Virus record (IMG/VR): IMGVR_UViG_3300030060_002960
Span: 5,819 to 52,831 of that record
Strand: one strand, 5' to 3'
Source: a virus
Length of the DNA stretch: 47,013 nucleotides
Positions within the stretch are counted from its first letter, which is position 1. Each line of letters starts with the position of its first letter. Below, piece after piece: positions 9,848 to 16,625 of this stretch. The notes beneath the pieces were generated by a model. The model did no database searches. It saw only the letters and a program-made list of their open reading frames with translations, and was not told the DNA's origin. The position numbers were made by a program, and so were the translations under genes.

Positions 9848-12800
9848 ATGTTTCGTTCGATAACTAATAATACAACAAAAAATTTTAGTGCTGGAGGTAC
9901 AATTTCTGGCGATGTAACTATTGATGGTGATTTAACTGTAAATGGCAATGGCTCTGGTAATTACGATGAAATAGTAAACGGAAATATGTTTATTGTAAAT
10001 GGTGCTGGAACATTGCCTTCATTATTTACTGGACATCAACTTATTCTGCAAAATAATGATGATTCAGGTGACCAATCAAGATTAGCTTTAATTTCTGGCG
10101 GAGTAGGATATAGTGTTATTGATTTTGGTGATAATAGTGATGTAGATGCTGGTGGTATAGCTTATCAAAATCACGCTTCTGATGATGTAATGACTTTAAG
10201 AGTCAATGCCTCAGATTTTGTATTTATTAAGGATTCTGGAATGGGTATAGGAGTAACACCATCTTACCCATTACACGTTGAAAGCGCTAGTGATACAGTA
10301 GGTTATTTTAAAAGTACAGATAATAATGGACAAATAGCAGTAGTTGATGATGACACTACAGCATATTTTGGTGCAAATGGTAGCAGAGCATTTATGGGTA
10401 CAGCAAGTGGTTTGTCTGGTACTACAAATTTAGTTGTTGATAGCAATGGAAAACTTGGTATAGGAGTAACAAGCCCATCATCTCATATACATCTAGAAAA
10501 TGCAAGTAGTCCTACTATAAGAATTAAAGACACCACAAACAATGTAACACTTCTTGCTTTTGCACAAGACAGTGATGCTGGATTTGGCAGTTACTCTAAT
10601 CATCAAATGAAGTTTTATAGTAATAGCACTTTAGCGTTAACACTGGGTACTGACCAATCGGCTACTTTTGCTGGTGATATTCTTGGTGCAGATGGTAGTA
10701 ATAGTTCACCTTCTTTTAGTTTTTCAAGTGATACTGGTACAGGAATGTATAGAGAAGGCACTAACGAGATTGGTTTTGCAACTGGTGGCTCAAGAGCATT
10801 AAAACTGGATGCAAGTCTAAATGCAGTGTTTTCTGGAGATGTATTTATAAATAAATCATCTGATGGTGCTGATTCATCACTTACTATTAATAACTCAGCA
10901 TCTCACGGCTCTACTGATGAAACTGCATCTTTAAAATTTCAACAAGCTGGATATACTGGTGGTAAAATAGTTTCAAATAGAGCTTTTAATTATTCTTCTG
11001 CTGGTAATAGAGATAGCACATTACAGTTTTATACTTCTCAAGATGCTACAGATACTTTAGCTATGACCATAGATGCCAATCAAAATGTTGGTATAGGCGT
11101 TAGTTCACTTGAAACTCAAAATAGCCAATATGTAGCATTGCAACTTGGTGGAAATGCAAATATCATTGCTAAAACTTCTGACCAAGCAAGTAATCCTCTT
11201 AATATATTGCAAAATGCTTATTCTGCTCCAGATACAAATTGGAAAAAAATTAGAGAAGACCAATCTTCAAGATACTCACAACTTGATGGTGTTCACACAT
11301 TCTTTACAGATAGTGGAACTGGTTCGGCTGATTCTGTAATTACTTGGACAACTAACCTTGTACTTGACTCCAACTCCGTTATCTCACTATCTAATAATGA
11401 TGGTGGTTTTTCAAATACTATCTTTGGTAAAGATGCGGGTGACTCAGATGGGTCTGGCGATTTTAATGTATTTGTTGGGGAGACGGCTGGAGGAACTGGT
11501 ACTCAAACTGATGCTTGTGATAATAATGTCGGAGTTGGATACCTTGCATTGGAAGATTTAACACAAGGGCAAAAAAATAGTGCAATAGGTTCTGAATGTG
11601 CAAAAGGTTTAACGACTGGTTCTTATAATGTAGCTTATGGTGATTCAACTTTAGCTAACTTGACAACTGGTCAGCAAAATGCCGCACTTGGAAGAGCCGC
11701 CTTAACTGCCGTTGCTCACGATGAAGCAGATAATGTAGCAGTTGGTACAAGTGCAATGGAACAAGCAAAACAAGACGGCACAGCAAGTTCTACTAACAGG
11801 GAAGTAAAACAAAATATAGCACTGGGTACAGGGGCATTATATGGTGGTGCATTAACAGGGACTAATCACCTTGAAGGTAATATAGCGATAGGACATCAAG
11901 CAATGGATGCTACTGGAGCGAACAATCAAATAGGGACGATAGCGATTGGTACATCTGCATTAGGAGCGTTGACCTCTGGTGCAAGGAACACAGCAGTTGG
12001 ATACCAAGCAATGGATGAATTGACTGTGGGTGAAGACAATGTTGCTTTTGGTTATGGAGCATTAGGCGGGGCATCTACATCATCTGAAAATAAAAGAAAT
12101 GTAGCACTTGGTGTTTCTGCTATGGCTGGTTCAAATGCTGGGGCAAGTCAAAATGTAGCAATTGGATATGAGGCTCTTGATGCTAATATGACTGCCGATG
12201 CTGATAATAATACAGCAGTTGGATACATTTCCTTAGGTGCTGTTACCTCAGGAGCGAGCAATGTTGCAGTTGGAAGTAGTGCTTTAGCAGATAACACTAC
12301 AGCCAGATATAATACTGCAGTCGGAGCATCTGCTCTTCAGTATAATACTAATGGAGAACACAACGTAGCTATTGGATTATCTGCTGGAAGGTCTGATTCT
12401 TCAGGTAGCAATGTAACTTCCCCAGACCAATCCATGGCAATAGGTTCAGGCTCTCAATTTTCAAGTACCACTCCAACTAATCAAACAGTAATAGGATATA
12501 ATGCTATTGGCGGTGGAGATAATTCAGTTGTACTTGGAGATTCAAATGTTACTGCTGTCCTATGTGCATCAGATGGTGAAGCCCAAGTTTATGCAAGTGC
12601 AATTAGATTTCCAGCTACACAAGTTGCAAACAGCAATGCAAACGCACTTGATGATTACGAAGAAGGTGAACATACAGCAACTGTTACTTGTGGTACAAGT
12701 GGAACTATTACTGTTGGTTCTACTTACGAAAAATTATCTTATGTAAAAATTGGAAGTATGGTAACTGTTAATGGCTCTATTAGTATTGACTCTGTAAGTA

Positions 12801-13054
12801 GTCCAGTTGGATATTTTACAATAAGTTTACCATTTACAATCGGAAATGGAACTGGGCTTGCAAAAAGATGTAGCGGTAGTGTAACAGTTTATGGGGTTTC
12901 TGGGCTTGATGTAAGCGAATTTGTTGTACTTGGCATTGAAGATGAAGCTCGGATTCGTGTTTATGCGGGTAATGCTACTAGTTTAGTGTCAGATTCAGCA
13001 AATGCAATTATTTCAGGAACAGCTATGGCAGTAAATGTAACATACTTTGTATAG
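9848..13054 (+). CDS. Long tail fibre / trimeric adhesin with YadA-head-like repeats
   Basis: 1068 residues. The N-terminus has the ISGDVTIDGDLTVNG pattern of beta-prism fibre shafts. From about residue 520 to 910 there are many degenerate repeats of the kind N-x-A-x-G-x-x-A-L-x-x-x-T-x-G, the left-handed beta-roll repeat of YadA/Hep_Hag-type trimeric adhesins. The C-terminal domain after about residue 930 is beta-rich and may be a receptor-binding tip. It starts one base after the short pre-fibre gene. The exact 77-bp match at 11966-12042 to the right end of the window falls within a repeat, so this reading frame may combine the 5' part of one phage's fibre with the 3' part of another's. Function as host-binding fibre is well supported; integrity is not. 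Confidence 0.8.
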   Translation: MFRSITNNTTKNFSAGGTISGDVTIDGDLTVNGNGSGNYDEIVNGNMFIVNGAGTLPSLFTGHQLILQNNDDSGDQSRLALISGGVGYSVIDFGDNSDVDAGGIAYQNHASDDVMTLRVNASDFVFIKDSGMGIGVTPSYPLHVESASDTVGYFKSTDNNGQIAVVDDDTTAYFGANGSRAFMGTASGLSGTTNLVVDSNGKLGIGVTSPSSHIHLENASSPTIRIKDTTNNVTLLAFAQDSDAGFGSYSNHQMKFYSNSTLALTLGTDQSATFAGDILGADGSNSSPSFSFSSDTGTGMYREGTNEIGFATGGSRALKLDASLNAVFSGDVFINKSSDGADSSLTINNSASHGSTDETASLKFQQAGYTGGKIVSNRAFNYSSAGNRDSTLQFYTSQDATDTLAMTIDANQNVGIGVSSLETQNSQYVALQLGGNANIIAKTSDQASNPLNILQNAYSAPDTNWKKIREDQSSRYSQLDGVHTFFTDSGTGSADSVITWTTNLVLDSNSVISLSNNDGGFSNTIFGKDAGDSDGSGDFNVFVGETAGGTGTQTDACDNNVGVGYLALEDLTQGQKNSAIGSECAKGLTTGSYNVAYGDSTLANLTTGQQNAALGRAALTAVAHDEADNVAVGTSAMEQAKQDGTASSTNREVKQNIALGTGALYGGALTGTNHLEGNIAIGHQAMDATGANNQIGTIAIGTSALGALTSGARNTAVGYQAMDELTVGEDNVAFGYGALGGASTSSENKRNVALGVSAMAGSNAGASQNVAIGYEALDANMTADADNNTAVGYISLGAVTSGASNVAVGSSALADNTTARYNTAVGASALQYNTNGEHNVAIGLSAGRSDSSGSNVTSPDQSMAIGSGSQFSSTTPTNQTVIGYNAIGGGDNSVVLGDSNVTAVLCASDGEAQVYASAIRFPATQVANSNANALDDYEEGEHTATVTCGTSGTITVGSTYEKLSYVKIGSMVTVNGSISIDSVSSPVGYFTISLPFTIGNGTGLAKRCSGSVTVYGVSGLDVSEFVVLGIEDEARIRVYAGNATSLVSDSANAIISGTAMAVNVTYFV
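11966..12042 (+). repeat. 77-bp exact repeat, left copy (inside fibre gene)
   Basis: Every base from 11966 to 12042 matches 46937-47013. The match is bounded on the left by a mismatch (A at 11965 versus G at 46936) and on the right only by the end of the window. Both copies are in the same reading frame and encode the same adhesin repeat. A length of exactly 77 ending at the contig edge is what a de Bruijn graph break at k=77 would give (inference). Confidence 0.95.
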
Positions 13055-13087
13055 TGGATACTATACTGGAACTAACAAGGAGTAAAA

Positions 13088-13327
13088 ATGAGTTTAGAAA
13101 AGAAAAAAACATATGATTATGAAGTGCGTGGAGAATATAAATGTATTCAAGAACGCTGTAAAACATCTATTATGGAAGATGGTGAAGAAATATCATTTTC
13201 ATACCATAGAAAATCATTTATGCCAGATGCAGATATAAGTGCTGAATCAGATGAATTAAAAGCATTGGCAAATGCACTATGGACTGATTCAATTAAGAAA
13301 GCGTATGAGGATAGCAAGAAATTATAA
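13088..13327 (+). CDS. Small conserved-type hypothetical protein downstream of fibre
   Basis: 79 residues after AAGGAGTAAAA. The sequence is charged, with the N-terminal stretch DYEVRGEYKCIQERCKTSIM followed by an acidic, Ala-rich helix. No motif is recognised. Its tight placement after the fibre could mean a fibre chaperone or a host-takeover small protein, but nothing in the sequence proves either. If the genome closes at the 77-bp repeat, this gene belongs with the siphovirus (piece A). It still lacks GATC, like the DNA to its left. Confidence 0.55.
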   Translation: MSLEKKKTYDYEVRGEYKCIQERCKTSIMEDGEEISFSYHRKSFMPDADISAESDELKALANALWTDSIKKAYEDSKKL

Positions 13328-13328
13328 A

Positions 13329-13367
13329 ATGTGTAAATGCTGTAAATGTAAAGATTGTAATTGTTAA
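13329..13367 (+). CDS. Possible 12-residue Cys-rich micropeptide
   Basis: An ATG one base after the stop of the preceding gene opens a 12-codon frame reading MCKCCKCKDCNC, then TAA. Six of the twelve residues are Cys and four are Lys or Asp, a metal-ligating composition like metallothionein. There is no strong ribosome site, but the ATG sits immediately after a stop codon, so re-initiation is possible. The frame is short enough to arise by chance, although six Cys in twelve codons is unusual in AT-rich DNA. Presence of a real peptide is speculative. Confidence 0.3.
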   Translation: MCKCCKCKDCNC

Positions 13368-13385
13368 CTAAACAAGGAGAAAACA

Positions 13386-13601
13386 ATGGCTAAAAAAGAA
13401 AAAGAAAAGTCAGACATACTCACCTTAGATGATAAAAAGTATGAGATAGATAAAATGTCCAATGAAGAAAAAATGATGGTTGCTCATTTAAGAGATATAC
13501 AAAACAAACAAGCATCAAACAGATTTATTGCTGATCAATTACAAGTTGGTCACGATGGATTCGTTTCAATGCTTCGTGAATCGCTGGAAAAAGAAGAGTA
13601 A
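13386..13601 (+). CDS. Small hypothetical protein
   Basis: 71 residues after AACAAGGAGAAAACA. The sequence is Lys/Glu-rich: DDKKYEIDKMSNEEKMMVAH, then a helix ending LEKEE. Short proteins of this style (an xYEID strand followed by two helices) are common in tailed phages, but I cannot assign a family with confidence. The stop overlaps the next ATG by one base. The first GATC of the window lies in this gene, at 13533. Confidence 0.55.
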   Translation: MAKKEKEKSDILTLDDKKYEIDKMSNEEKMMVAHLRDIQNKQASNRFIADQLQVGHDGFVSMLRESLEKEE

Positions 13602-13891
13602 TGATTATACGATGCGCCTATGACAATGATGTTGTAATACATCTCAATAATAAAAAAGGTATGAAAAAGGACGTTCAATTGAGCGATGGATCGGTCATTG
13701 AGCTTACCTACCCAAGTACCAAGCAATATTTTTTACGCGTTAATGATAAGATTGTTAAGAGATCTGATAATTATAAAACGATTGAAGATGAGTATATAAA
13801 AGAATGTGAATCTCGTAAAGATAGTGATGATCATGGGCGCATCGATGTAGCGCTGCACAAGTTAGTGGATAATAAAGTGGCATTAATATGA
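13601..13891 (+). CDS. Hypothetical protein
   Basis: 96 residues, start coupled to the preceding stop (TAATG). The first 50 residues read as short beta strands (DNDVVIHLNN, GSVIELTYP, YFLRVNDKIV) and the rest as charged helix. There is no signal peptide or membrane segment. Codon use here includes CGC, GCG and GATC-containing codons absent from the left 13 kb, so composition changes at about this point. Function unknown. Confidence 0.5.
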   Translation: MIIRCAYDNDVVIHLNNKKGMKKDVQLSDGSVIELTYPSTKQYFLRVNDKIVKRSDNYKTIEDEYIKECESRKDSDDHGRIDVALHKLVDNKVALI

Positions 13892-13892
13892 T

Positions 13893-14219
13893 ATGGAAAA
13901 GCAATATAAAAATGGTGCTAGAAGTTTTAACGGAGCCGTCATTGATGACAGTTTCCAAATTAATTTAAATATAAAATGGCTGATACAAATCTTAGGACTG
14001 GTTGGAATGTTGGTGTATTCGTACTACCGATTAGAAACAAAGTTAAACGACTTAGAAAGAAACTTATCTCAGGCGCAAGCGCAGCTACAGGATCTAATAG
14101 ATCAGCACATTCAAGAGGATGTTGTGAAGGTCAAAGAGATGGAAGAGCAGCTGGCATGGTTTCAACGCGAGCTAAATCTAAATCCATTGTCTTGGACCAA
14201 AAAGCGCAAGAAGAAATAA
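13893..14219 (+). CDS. Single-pass membrane protein with coiled coil (lysis-type)
   Basis: 108 residues. Residues about 28-46 form one transmembrane helix (IKWLIQILGLVGMLVYSYY), followed by a long Gln/Glu/Leu coiled coil to about residue 95 and a very basic tail, KKRKKK. This architecture fits an inner-membrane spanin or a related membrane-anchored lysis or superinfection protein. A second frame (+2 relative) is open across much of the gene, but it has no lipoprotein signal and was not taken as a nested outer spanin. It is the first of three consecutive membrane/coiled-coil genes upstream of the lysozyme-like gene. The lysis role is inferred. Confidence 0.5.
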   Translation: MEKQYKNGARSFNGAVIDDSFQINLNIKWLIQILGLVGMLVYSYYRLETKLNDLERNLSQAQAQLQDLIDQHIQEDVVKVKEMEEQLAWFQRELNLNPLSWTKKRKKK

Positions 14220-14259
14220 TCGAAACACAGTATTGGATGAATAGAGAGGTACGCTGGAA

Positions 14260-14556
14260 GTGACGGAGTTAGCAGATTTATACTTGCAAGTTGGCGCAGC
14301 TGGTTTTGTTTTTTTACTATTTGGATTTATGATTTTTAATCTTATTCAAAGTCAAAAGGAACAAAGCGAAGATTTAGAATCTATTAAGCAAAGTATATCT
14401 AAGATGGAAAGCGAAATATCAAATAGTCAAAATATTATTATTAAGCTAGTTGATAGAAGCAATGCATCAGATTCAAAACGTGAAGACTTTTGGCGTGAGA
14501 TAAGCGATGATTTATCGTTTTTAAAAGGAAGGATAAACGGACATGGCCAACGATAA
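14260..14556 (+). CDS. Membrane protein with N-terminal TM helix and coiled coil
   Basis: 98 residues from a GTG start preceded by AGAGAGG. Residues about 10-30 are a strong transmembrane helix (AAGFVFLLFGFMIFNLI). The rest is a charged coiled coil (QKEQSEDLESIKQSISKMES) ending in a basic tail. It overlaps the next gene by 14 bases. Topology matches several holin-associated or spanin-like proteins. With its neighbours it forms a probable lysis cassette, but which member is the holin cannot be settled from sequence alone. Confidence 0.5.
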   Translation: MTELADLYLQVGAAGFVFLLFGFMIFNLIQSQKEQSEDLESIKQSISKMESEISNSQNIIIKLVDRSNASDSKREDFWREISDDLSFLKGRINGHGQR

Positions 14557-14758
14557 AGATTTATTTGCAATGATGGTCAAGTTTGATGAAAGACAAAGGA
14601 CCATATTTAATACATTGCATAGAATAGAGAAACATTTAGAAAAGTTAAATGGTAAAGTTGCAGATCACGATACCGCCATAACTAAGCTGCAAACAGTTGG
14701 CGCGGTAGCGGTAATTAGCATACCAGTAATAGTAAACGTAATAATGAGGTTAGTATAA
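14543..14758 (+). CDS. Holin-like (XhlA-type topology) protein
   Basis: 71 residues. A coiled-coil-forming N-terminal part (residues about 10-48, RIEKHLEKLNGKVADHDTAI) is followed by one C-terminal hydrophobic segment (VGAVAVISIPVIVNVIMRLV). Coiled coil plus C-terminal membrane anchor in about 70 residues is the layout of hemolysin XhlA-like phage proteins, which act with holins. The family call rests on topology, not on a profile match. Its stop overlaps the next ATG (TAATG). Confidence 0.45.
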   Translation: MANDKDLFAMMVKFDERQRTIFNTLHRIEKHLEKLNGKVADHDTAITKLQTVGAVAVISIPVIVNVIMRLV

Positions 14759-14985
14759 TGAAGAAACTACTTAAAATGCTCAAAGATCTATTAAATGGTC
14801 TAATTAAGTCTCAAGTAAAGGTACTGCAAAGTGAAGCATTTGAAAACAAACTAGCAGCTGATATCGCAGCACAAATTCCAGACGTTCCGGGTTTTGGCGA
14901 TATGGAACAAAAGATGGTTGCAAAGTTAGCGATTGATGCATGTACAGACAAGTTGGCAGAAGCTATTAACATGGAAGCTGATTGA
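14758..14985 (+). CDS. Hypothetical amphipathic helical protein
   Basis: 75 residues. The N-terminus is an amphipathic Lys/Leu helix (MKKLLKMLKDLLNGLIKSQV) that could lie on a membrane. The rest is Ala-rich helix with a short linker, PDVPGFGDME. No family is recognised. Placement between the membrane genes and the basic-protein run leaves a role in lysis or in virion packaging open. Confidence 0.4.
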   Translation: MKKLLKMLKDLLNGLIKSQVKVLQSEAFENKLAADIAAQIPDVPGFGDMEQKMVAKLAIDACTDKLAEAINMEAD

Positions 14986-14988
14986 TCT

Positions 14989-15243
14989 ATGATCAAGTAC
15001 CGAGGTGAAAGATTTTCTGGTTACAATAAGGTCAAGCGCACGCCCGGCAAGCGTAAGAAGTTTGCGGTGCTTGCAAAGCAAGGTAAGCGTGTTAAGCTTA
15101 TTCGCTTTGGCGATCCAAATATGCGTATTAAGAAATCGAATCCAGCTAGACGTAAATCATTTCGCGCTAGGCATAAATGTGATTCTCCAGCTACTAAGAG
15201 AAATAGATTAACGGCTAGATATTGGTCATGTCGCAATTGGTGA
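14989..15243 (+). CDS. Small very basic protein (DUF5754-like)
   Basis: 84 residues with a strong net positive charge. The C-terminal part has the pattern FGDPNMRIKKSNPARRKSF followed by RARHKC and a final YWSCRNW, which I recall as the signature of a small uncharacterised family (DUF5754) in tailed phages and large eukaryotic viruses. Two conserved Cys (in RHKCD and WSCRNW) could bind a metal or be structural. It opens a run of five tiny basic genes. The charge suggests DNA or RNA binding, perhaps genome condensation in the capsid, but the function is not established. Confidence 0.6.
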   Translation: MIKYRGERFSGYNKVKRTPGKRKKFAVLAKQGKRVKLIRFGDPNMRIKKSNPARRKSFRARHKCDSPATKRNRLTARYWSCRNW

Positions 15244-15247
15244 TATT

Positions 15248-15421
15248 ATGAAAATCAAAGGCGTGAATGTAACAGGACTTACTAAAAGACAAATTAGTGC
15301 AATGCGTAAGCATGCTCGTCATCACACTGCAAAGCATTTGCGTTCAATGGTAAGAGCTATGAAACGAGGTAGGACGTTTACACAAAGTCATAAATCAGCT
15401 ATGAAAAAGGTTGGCAGATGA
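15248..15421 (+). CDS. 57-residue basic protein
   Basis: ATG at 15248, TGA at 15419-15421. The product is helical and rich in Lys, Arg and His: LTKRQISAMRKHARHHTAKH followed by MKRGRTFTQSHKSAMKKVGR. The repeated pattern of Thr-x-x-x-His/Lys and the closing KKVG resemble small basic proteins I have seen in other marine phage gene runs, though I cannot name a family. Its stop overlaps the next ATG (ATGA), so it is co-translated with the next basic gene. Confidence 0.55.
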   Translation: MKIKGVNVTGLTKRQISAMRKHARHHTAKHLRSMVRAMKRGRTFTQSHKSAMKKVGR

Positions 15422-15637
15422 GAAAGAAAAGAAAAAGAAAAGCTAAGTCAAGAGTAAATGAAGCGGGTAACTACACCAAGCCAGCGCTTCGTAAAAGATT
15501 GTTTTACCGAATTAAGGCTGGGTCAAAAGGAGGTAGAGCTGGCCAATGGTCAGGACGACCCCTTTGGGGGCATCCAATTACGTAAAGCACAAATGTTAGC
15601 AAGAGCATATAAAAAAGCCGGTGGCGGGTATAAGTAA
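15418..15637 (+). CDS. Basic protein, gene split by a +1 frame change
   Basis: ATG at 15418 opens MRKKRKRKAKSRVNEAGNY, then TKPALRKRLF and GGRAGQWS, but this frame stops at 15583-15585 after 55 residues. The +1 frame takes over between 15553 and 15582 and ends RKAQMLARAYKKAGGGYK at 15635-15637, exactly overlapping the next ATG. Related small phage proteins, as I recall them, run GQWS straight into RKAQ-like and GGGYK sequence, so both halves look like one gene with a 28-bp insert. The insert holds CCCC (15559-15562) next to TTTGGGGG. CCC-C could allow +1 slippage, giving a 72-residue product; an indel or sequencing error in the G run is the alternative. Confidence 0.5.
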
Positions 15638-15882
15638 TGGCGCTTAAAAAGTCACAACGTAGTTTAAAGAAATGGACCAAGCAAGATTGGGGGTACGTTT
15701 CAAAAGGTGATGCAAAAAAGCCAAGACGCAAGCGTGGTAGATATTTACCAGCTAGCGTGCGTAAAGGTATGACAGCATCACAAAAAGCTTACGAGAACCG
15801 TAAGAAGCGTGCAGCAAGCCGTAAAGGTAAGCAGCGTGCTAAATACAGCAAAAGAACACGAAGTAAAGTAAGGAGGGCATGA
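15637..15882 (+). CDS. Small very basic protein (DUF5872-like)
   Basis: 81 residues. The opening MALKKSQRSLKKWTKQDW, the middle GRYLPASVRKGMTASQKAYE and the closing Lys/Arg-rich tail match the pattern I recall for the uncharacterised DUF5872 family of small phage and bacterial proteins. A strong ribosome site (AAGGAGGG) inside its 3' end serves the next gene, whose ATG overlaps its stop. Over a third of its residues are Lys or Arg. A nucleic-acid-binding role is inferred from composition and the company it keeps. Confidence 0.55.
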   Translation: MALKKSQRSLKKWTKQDWGYVSKGDAKKPRRKRGRYLPASVRKGMTASQKAYENRKKRAASRKGKQRAKYSKRTRSKVRRA

Positions 15883-15968
15883 TGCCGGGACATTACGGGA
15901 GTAAAATGAAAAAGAAGGGTAAGAAGAAGAAGAAAAGACGCATGGTGAAGATGAGGAAGCGCAAGTGA
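15882..15968 (+). CDS. 28-residue Lys/Arg-rich miniprotein
   Basis: ATG at 15882 (preceded by AAGGAGGGC), TGA at 15966-15968. The peptide starts MPGHYGSKMKKKGKKKKKRR and ends MVKMRKRK: 17 of 28 residues are Lys or Arg. The MPGHYG- or MPYGKG-type opening followed by poly-Lys recurs among tiny phage proteins (recalled, not searched). The very strong ribosome site argues that it is expressed. It is protamine-like in composition. The next gene starts with GTG overlapping its stop. Confidence 0.5.
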   Translation: MPGHYGSKMKKKGKKKKKRRMVKMRKRK

Positions 15969-16447
15969 TAAACGCATCCCAAATGCGTGAAGTTATCACT
16001 GATACATTAAATGCCTTGGGGTCCAAATACGCCGATCCCAAGGCTATTGAGCTTATATATAATACTGGCTTAGTAGAATCAAAGTACGTGTATTTAAAGC
16101 AAATTAAAGGCCCGGCTCGCGGCTACTGGCAAATTGAATATTTAACAGCAATGGATATTTGCTCAAACTACTTACAGTACCGACCAAGCTTGATGAAAAA
16201 AATAGCGAAAGTATCTATGGTCGATATTAAATACTTTTTAAATCCAAAAGAGGATGATTGGCAGCACATATTAACCAGTAATCTGTATGCTCAAATATGC
16301 ATGACGCGGATGCACTATAGACGCGTACCTAAACCTCTTCCACGTACCTTAGAGGAGCAAGCACTTTACTGGAAAAGTCACTTCAATACCTACAAAGGAA
16401 AGGGTACGCCACAACATTTTGCGGAAATAGTGAGTAAGTATGGATGA
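15965..16447 (+). CDS. Lysozyme/transglycosylase-like protein (endolysin candidate)
   Basis: 160 residues from GTG at 15965. Residues 30-58 show a muramidase-like active-site arrangement: GLVESKY with Glu38, followed by IKGPARGYWQIE (residues 47-58). This E-x(n)-G-P-A-R-G-x-W-Q-x-E pattern recurs in phage proteins of the lysozyme superfamily. There is no signal peptide, so as an endolysin it would need a holin; the membrane genes just upstream fit. It could also be a virion-associated lysin. Substrate would be the glycan backbone of peptidoglycan. Confidence 0.6.
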   Translation: MINASQMREVITDTLNALGSKYADPKAIELIYNTGLVESKYVYLKQIKGPARGYWQIEYLTAMDICSNYLQYRPSLMKKIAKVSMVDIKYFLNPKEDDWQHILTSNLYAQICMTRMHYRRVPKPLPRTLEEQALYWKSHFNTYKGKGTPQHFAEIVSKYG

Positions 16448-16625
16448 CGCACAACAAATAGATAGACTGATAGAGGTTATGCAGCAACTTAAAGAATTAG
16501 AGTTAATGTATGCAGAGTCAAGCGATTTTGTAATTATGAGTCTTATGATGGCGTTAATCCATACAGTACAGATACCAAATGTAACCATTTTAAGTAATAA
16601 TAAACCGACTATGGCACAAGCATGA
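16440..16625 (+). CDS. Small hypothetical protein
   Basis: 61 residues overlapping both neighbours (8 and 4 bases), which supports translation. It has an N-terminal charged helix (IDRLIEVMQQLKELELMYAE) and a hydrophobic stretch (VIMSLMMALIHTVQIPNVTI) that may be buried or membrane-associated. Function unknown; it lies between the lysozyme-like gene and the first tail/connector gene. Confidence 0.5.
   Translation: MDDAQQIDRLIEVMQQLKELELMYAESSDFVIMSLMMALIHTVQIPNVTILSNNKPTMAQA

Noticed and set aside
13049-13066. GTATAG-TGGATA-CTATAC hairpin at the fibre stop
   Set aside because: Short AT-only stem without a T-run; too weak to call a terminator.
13976-14263. Open frame nested with the membrane/coiled-coil gene, Rz1-like arrangement
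   Set aside because: No lipoprotein signal or Cys at a cleavage site; composition is that of a shadow frame.
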